64,000 nt of DNA from Saccharothrix sp. ALI-22-I (lineage in GTDB: Bacteria; Actinomycetota; Actinomycetes; Mycobacteriales; Pseudonocardiaceae): contig NZ_MTQP01000069.1 in assembly GCF_001984175.1 (NCBI RefSeq), positions 372,001 through 436,000 of the forward strand, written 5' to 3'. The notes under the pieces are model-generated. The model worked only from the letters and a program-made list of their open reading frames with translations, made no database searches and had not been told where the DNA came from. Position numbers and translations under genes: made by a program. This document shows positions 60,441-64,000 of this stretch, piece after piece; the first letter of the stretch is position 1, and every line of letters starts with the position of its first letter.

Positions 60441-62774
60441 TCAGCTCCACGTCCACTCGGCGATCGCCGGGTCGTCCTCGCCGTGTTCACGCGTGTACTG
60501 GCGCGCGGCCAGCCTGGCGTCCGTCATCCGCTGCCGCAACGACGCCGCCGCGCCGCCCAACGCGGGCACGCGGTCGATCACGTCCATGACCAGGTGGAAC
60601 CGGTCCAGGTCGTTGAGCATCACCATGTCGAACGGGGTGGTCGTGGTGCCTTCCTCCTTGTAGCCGCGCACGTGCAGGTTGACGTGGTTCGTGCGGCGGT
60701 AGGTGAGGCGGTGGATGAGCCACGGGTAGCCGTGGAAGGCGAAGATCACCGGCTTGTCGGTGGTGAACAGGGCGTCGAAATCGCGGTCGGGCAGGCCGTG
60801 CGGGTGTTCGGTGTCCGGTTGCAGGCGCATGAGGTCCACGACGTTGACCACGCGCACCTTCAGCTGCGGCAGGTGCTCGCGCAGCAGCTTCGCGGCGGCC
60901 AGGGTCTCCAACGTCGGGATGTCGCCCGCGCAGGCCAGCACCACGTCCGGCTCGCCCTCCGTGGTGCCCGCCCAGTCCCAGATGCCCAGGCCGCGCGTGC
61001 AGTGCGCGATCGCGTCGGGCATGTCGAGGTAGGTCAGCGCGGACTGCTTGCCGGCTACGATCACGTTCACGTAGTGCTTGCTGCGCAGGCAGTGGTCGGC
61101 CACCGAGAGCAGCGTGTTGGTGTCCGGCGGCAGGTAGACGCGGACGATCTCGGCCTTCTTGTTGACCACGTGGTCGAGGAAACCGGGGTCCTGGTGGCTG
61201 AACCCGTTGTGGTCCTGGCGCCAGACGTGCGACGACAGCAGGTAGTTCAGCGACGCCAGCGGCGCGCGCCACGGGATGAGGCGGGTGGTCTTGAGCCATT
61301 TGGCGTGCTGGTTGAGCATCGAGTCGACGATGTGGATGAACGCCTCGTAGCTGGTGAACAGGCCGTGCCTGCCGGTCAGCAGGTAGCCCTCCAGCCAGCC
61401 CTGGCACAGGTGTTCGGACAGCACCTCCAGCACCCGGCCGTCCGGCGCGAGGTGCTCGTCGCCGGGCACGGTCGCCGCCCGCCACTTGCGGCCGGTCGCC
61501 TCGAACAGCGCGGACAGCCGGTTGGACGCCACCTCGTCCGGGCCCATGACCAGGAAGTTGTCCGGGTTGCGGCGCATCACGTCGCGGAGGAACCCGCCGA
61601 GCACCTTGGTGGCCTCGCTGCTGGTGGCGGCCGGTCGGTCCACGGTCACCGCGTGGTCGCGGAAGTCCGGCATCCGGAGGTCGCGCAGCAGCCGGCCGCC
61701 GTTGGTGTGCGGGTTGGCGCTCATCCGCCGGTCGCCCGTCGGCGCGAGGGCGCGCAGCTCGGGGATCAGCCGGCCGTTGTCGTCGAACAGCTCCTCGGGC
61801 CGGTAGCCGCGCAGCCACTCCTCCAGTCGGTCGCGGTGCCCGGCGTCGGTGCGGGTGGCGGCGAGCGGGACCTGGTGGGCGTGGAACGTGCCCTCGACCT
61901 GCTGCCCGTCCACTTCCTTCGGCCCTGTCCAGCCCTTCGGGGTGCGCAGCACGATCATCGGCCACGGCGGGCGCTGCTTCGCGTTCTTCATCTCGGCGAT
62001 GTCGTCCAACACCTGGTCCAAAGTGGACGCCAGCTGTTCGTGGACGGCCTTGGGTTCGTCGCCGACGACGAAGTGCGGTGTGTGGCCGTAGCCGCGCAGC
62101 AACGACGCCAGCTCGTCGTCCGGGATGCGCGCCAGCACGGTGGGGTTGGCGATCTTGTAGCCGTTGAGGTGGAGGACGGGCAGCACGACGCCGTCACGGG
62201 CGGGGTCGAGGAACTTGTTCGAGTGCCAACTCGCCGCCAGCGGCCCGGTCTCCGCCTCACCGTCCCCCACCACGCACAACGCCAGCAGATCCGGGTTGTC
62301 GAACACCGCGCCGTACGCGTGCAGGAGGGCGTAGCCGAGCTCGCCGCCTTCGTGGATCGAGCCGGGCGTCTCCGGCGCGACGTGACTGGGGATGCCGCCG
62401 GGGAAGGAGAACTGGCGGAACAACGCGCGCAGCCCGTCCAGGTCTTCACCGATGCCGGAGTACACCTCGCTGTAGGTGCCCTCCAGGTAGGCGTTCGCGA
62501 CCAGCCCCGGACCACCGTGACCGGGCCCGGTGACGTAGAGGGCGTTGAGGTCACGTTGCCGGATCGCCCGGTTCATGTGCGCGTAGAGCAGGTTGAGCCC
62601 GGGCGTGGTCCCCCAGTGCCCGAGCAACCGCGGCTTGACGTGCTCCGGGCGCAGCGGTTCGCGCAGGAGCGGGTTGTCGAGCAGGTAGATCTGCCCGACG
62701 GACAGGTAGTTCGCCGCACGCCAGTAGGCGTCCAGCAATTCCAGGTCGTCCGTGGCTCGCTCGGTCGACGGCAT
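60441..62774 (-). CDS. Xylulose-5-phosphate/fructose-6-phosphate phosphoketolase
   Basis: This is a 777-residue thiamine-diphosphate enzyme. VTGPGHGGPGLVANAYLEG and SFPGGIPSHVAPETPGSIHE are signature segments of the family, and VVGDGEAETGPLAASWHSNK is the TPP-Mg site. EGFxHIVDSM-like and SHVWRQDHNGFSHQDPGFLD follow in the second half. It splits xylulose-5-P or fructose-6-P with phosphate into acetyl phosphate and a shorter sugar phosphate. With ackA directly behind, the pair yields ATP and acetate from sugar phosphates without glycolysis. Length fits the family. Confidence 0.96.
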   Translation of the reverse strand: MPSTERATDDLELLDAYWRAANYLSVGQIYLLDNPLLREPLRPEHVKPRLLGHWGTTPGLNLLYAHMNRAIRQRDLNALYVTGPGHGGPGLVANAYLEGTYSEVYSGIGEDLDGLRALFRQFSFPGGIPSHVAPETPGSIHEGGELGYALLHAYGAVFDNPDLLALCVVGDGEAETGPLAASWHSNKFLDPARDGVVLPVLHLNGYKIANPTVLARIPDDELASLLRGYGHTPHFVVGDEPKAVHEQLASTLDQVLDDIAEMKNAKQRPPWPMIVLRTPKGWTGPKEVDGQQVEGTFHAHQVPLAATRTDAGHRDRLEEWLRGYRPEELFDDNGRLIPELRALAPTGDRRMSANPHTNGGRLLRDLRMPDFRDHAVTVDRPAATSSEATKVLGGFLRDVMRRNPDNFLVMGPDEVASNRLSALFEATGRKWRAATVPGDEHLAPDGRVLEVLSEHLCQGWLEGYLLTGRHGLFTSYEAFIHIVDSMLNQHAKWLKTTRLIPWRAPLASLNYLLSSHVWRQDHNGFSHQDPGFLDHVVNKKAEIVRVYLPPDTNTLLSVADHCLRSKHYVNVIVAGKQSALTYLDMPDAIAHCTRGLGIWDWAGTTEGEPDVVLACAGDIPTLETLAAAKLLREHLPQLKVRVVNVVDLMRLQPDTEHPHGLPDRDFDALFTTDKPVIFAFHGYPWLIHRLTYRRTNHVNLHVRGYKEEGTTTTPFDMVMLNDLDRFHLVMDVIDRVPALGGAAASLRQRMTDARLAARQYTREHGEDDPAIAEWTWS

Positions 62775-62844
62775 ACACCGACGCTAGCTCCGATCACCAC
62801 CGCCCGAAACTCGAACGCACACCGACCACCGGGCCGACGGCCGG

Positions 62845-62935
62845 GCTACGCAGGGGTCCCCGTCCAGGGGAACCCTGTTTTGATTCTGCCGGCGAGGTCC
62901 GACATCCCGCCGCCGACGGCGGAGAGAGTGTGGAC
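62845..62935. repeat. Interspersed hairpin repeat, copy B (intergenic)
   Basis: This is the second copy of the element described at 11281. CAGGGGTCCCC and GGGGAACCCTG form a near-perfect 11-bp stem with a five-base loop, followed by TTTTGATTCTGCCGGC. About 83 percent identity to copy A over 60 bases. It sits in the 236-bp gap between two minus-strand genes, phosphoketolase and the DinB protein. Confidence 0.75.
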
Positions 62936-63010
62936 GACCGGCGGGCCGAAACGGCGGGCGCGGGTGACGGTGGGCTACCTCGCGCCGCAGTTCTCCGGAG
63001 ACGTGACGCC

Positions 63011-63517
63011 TCAGGCGCCGACCGTGCCGTCGATGCCCTCGCGCAGGAAGTCGGCGTGTCCGTTGTGCCGGGCGTACTCGTGGATGACGTGCAGCATGAC
63101 CAGGCGCAGCGACACGTCCTCGCCCCAGCGGGGCTGGTGGCCGGTGATGTCGAGGGATTCGGCCTCGCGTTCGATCCGCCGCGCGTGCTCGACCTCGGTC
63201 TGCCACGCCTCGAAGGCTTCAGACCTGGTGGCGGTGGAGGCGTCGTAGGCGACCTGGAAGTCGCCGTCGGCGGACCACACGAGCGGGATGTCCTCGTGGT
63301 TGATCACTCGGCGGAACCAGGTCCGTTCGACTTCGGCCATGTGCCGGACCAGGCCGAGGAGGGTGAGCGTGGACGGTGGCATGGAGCGGCGGCGCAGTTC
63401 CTCTGTGGACAGGCCGTCGCACTTCATGGCCAGGGTGGCGCGGTGGTAGTCGAGGAACGCGCGCAGCGTCTCGCGTTCGCCGCCTCGCAGCGGTGGGCCG
63501 ATCCGTTCGGTTTCCAT
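63011..63517 (-). CDS. DinB-family protein (DUF664-type)
   Basis: This is a protein of about 168 residues with a four-helix DinB bundle: ETLRAFLDYHRATLAMKCDG, LTLLGLVRHMAEVERTWFRR and LRLVMLHVIHEYARHNGHAD. Three His in the positions of a DinB metal site (RHMAEVE, HVIHEYARH) are seen. Such proteins are mostly thiol-dependent transferases or hydrolases of unknown substrate. An ATG three codons upstream (63526) is possible, but GAGG would touch it, so 63517 is used. Confidence 0.85.
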   Translation of the reverse strand: METERIGPPLRGGERETLRAFLDYHRATLAMKCDGLSTEELRRRSMPPSTLTLLGLVRHMAEVERTWFRRVINHEDIPLVWSADGDFQVAYDASTATRSEAFEAWQTEVEHARRIEREAESLDITGHQPRWGEDVSLRLVMLHVIHEYARHNGHADFLREGIDGTVGA

Positions 63518-63554
63518 GTCGGACATCCTCGTTGGCGGGCTAGGGTCGGGTGTC

Positions 63555-64000
63555 ATGGACCCGCTGGTGCCCCGGTACGGGGTTGGTTCGCTGGCCGACG
63601 TCGTGCCGTCGTTGCTCGCCGGGCTGGGTGTGCCCGGGATGGTCGACGTGCTGGGCATCTCCGGCTCGTCGCGGGTGTGCGTGCTGCTCGTGGACGGTCT
63701 CGGGTGGCGGTTGTTGCGGGAGCACGAGACCGACGCGCCGTTCCTGGCTTCGTTGGCCGGGTCGCCGATCACGGCCGGGTTCCCGTCGACCACGGCGACG
63801 AGCCTGGCGGCGTTGGGGACCGGGCTGTCGACCGGTGAGCACGGGTTGGTGGGGTTGTCGTTCGCCGATGGCGACGAGGTGTTGAACGCGTTGCGGTGGA
63901 CCCGGCACGGGGTGCCGGAGTACGTGGACCTGCGGACCGTGCTCGTGCCGGAGGACGTGCAGCCCCGGCGGACGGCGTTCGAGGTGGCGGCCGAGGCGGG
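63555..64000 (+). CDS. Alkaline phosphatase-superfamily (nucleotide pyrophosphatase-like) protein, 3' end outside window
   Basis: The first 148 residues of an enzyme of the type I phosphodiesterase/nucleotide pyrophosphatase group are visible. VCVLLVDGLGWRLLREH carries the first metal-binding Asp, and GFPSTTATSLAALGTGLSTG the Thr nucleophile. EHGLVGLSF follows as in the family. It hydrolyses phosphodiester or pyrophosphate bonds. The gene runs off the window end. It is divergent from the DinB gene. Confidence 0.85.
   Translation, partial: MDPLVPRYGVGSLADVVPSLLAGLGVPGMVDVLGISGSSRVCVLLVDGLGWRLLREHETDAPFLASLAGSPITAGFPSTTATSLAALGTGLSTGEHGLVGLSFADGDEVLNALRWTRHGVPEYVDLRTVLVPEDVQPRRTAFEVAAEA

Overview
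The window is very GC-rich actinobacterial DNA with many GTG starts, four-base GTGA gene overlaps, IdeR/DmdR-type iron boxes and a mycothiol-dependent enzyme family. Gene content and repeat style suggest a Pseudonocardiales genome (Saccharothrix/Actinosynnema/Lentzea-like). That placement is inference from gene families, not a database match.

Layout. (1) 1-1033: a partial PadR regulator divergent from a secreted snapalysin-type metalloprotease, followed by a 22-bp repeat array. (2) 1287-20977: an iron-siderophore locus. On the minus strand lie an ornithine N5-monooxygenase, a siderophore-binding lipoprotein, a 4.45-kDa-residue (about 4456 aa) tetramodular NRPS and an MbtH protein. Divergently there are two half-size ABC transporters forming an asymmetric pair. 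Iron boxes sit at 16066, 17475 and 17533. Adenylation pockets read as X-Ser-hydroxyornithine-X, with the first and last nearly the same, which is the plan of an erythrochelin-type hydroxamate tetrapeptide. (3) 20987-25355: a broken glycosyltransferase, a LacI regulator, a small winged-helix-like protein, a MOSC protein, an SDR and a subtilisin-inhibitor-like protein. (4) 25561-27372: a three-gene envelope module (LEA-like membrane protein, Holin-X type protein, DUF3618). (5) 27615-32989: the protocatechuate branch of the beta-ketoadipate pathway, pcaIJHGBDC, as one tightly coupled operon. (6) 33180-37500: a DUF4331 protein, a TPR protein and a NicO-type Ni/Co transporter with a (His-Gly)14 tract. 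(7) 37678-42040: an NTF2-like protein, LysR, an MDMPI-type enzyme, a SnoaL-like remnant of an ECF41 sigma factor, a carbohydrate-binding remnant and a SpoIIE-type phosphatase. (8) 42136-46587: a soluble hybrid histidine kinase with nine near-identical HAMP units. (9) 46906-50128: two WXG100-like proteins, the second with a Met-Pro repeat region and an unassigned C-terminal domain, probably type VII secretion substrates. (10) 50244-56628: an APH(6)-like kinase coupled to a STAS protein, an anti-sigma ATPase, small stress proteins, a cold-shock protein, a peptidoglycan-binding M15-like protein, pirin and YnfA. (11) 56680-57840: a cluster of gene remnants. (12) 57859-64000: an orphan ATP-synthase a subunit, a membrane protein, phosphoketolase plus acetate kinase, a DinB protein and a partial phosphatase-superfamily protein.

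How the parts work together. The siderophore block makes, exports and recaptures an Fe(III) chelator under iron control. The pca block converts protocatechuate to 3-oxoadipyl-CoA but lacks the thiolase gene. Phosphoketolase and acetate kinase form a short route from sugar phosphates to acetate and ATP. The most unusual sequence features are a hairpin-bearing interspersed repeat inserted in frame in the NRPS (second copy at 62845), a short second insertion in its third adenylation domain, the nested inverted 22-bp repeats at 1079-1286, the HAMP array, the orphan atpB and the type VII-like gene pair. Several genes are decayed, often by a single missing base.
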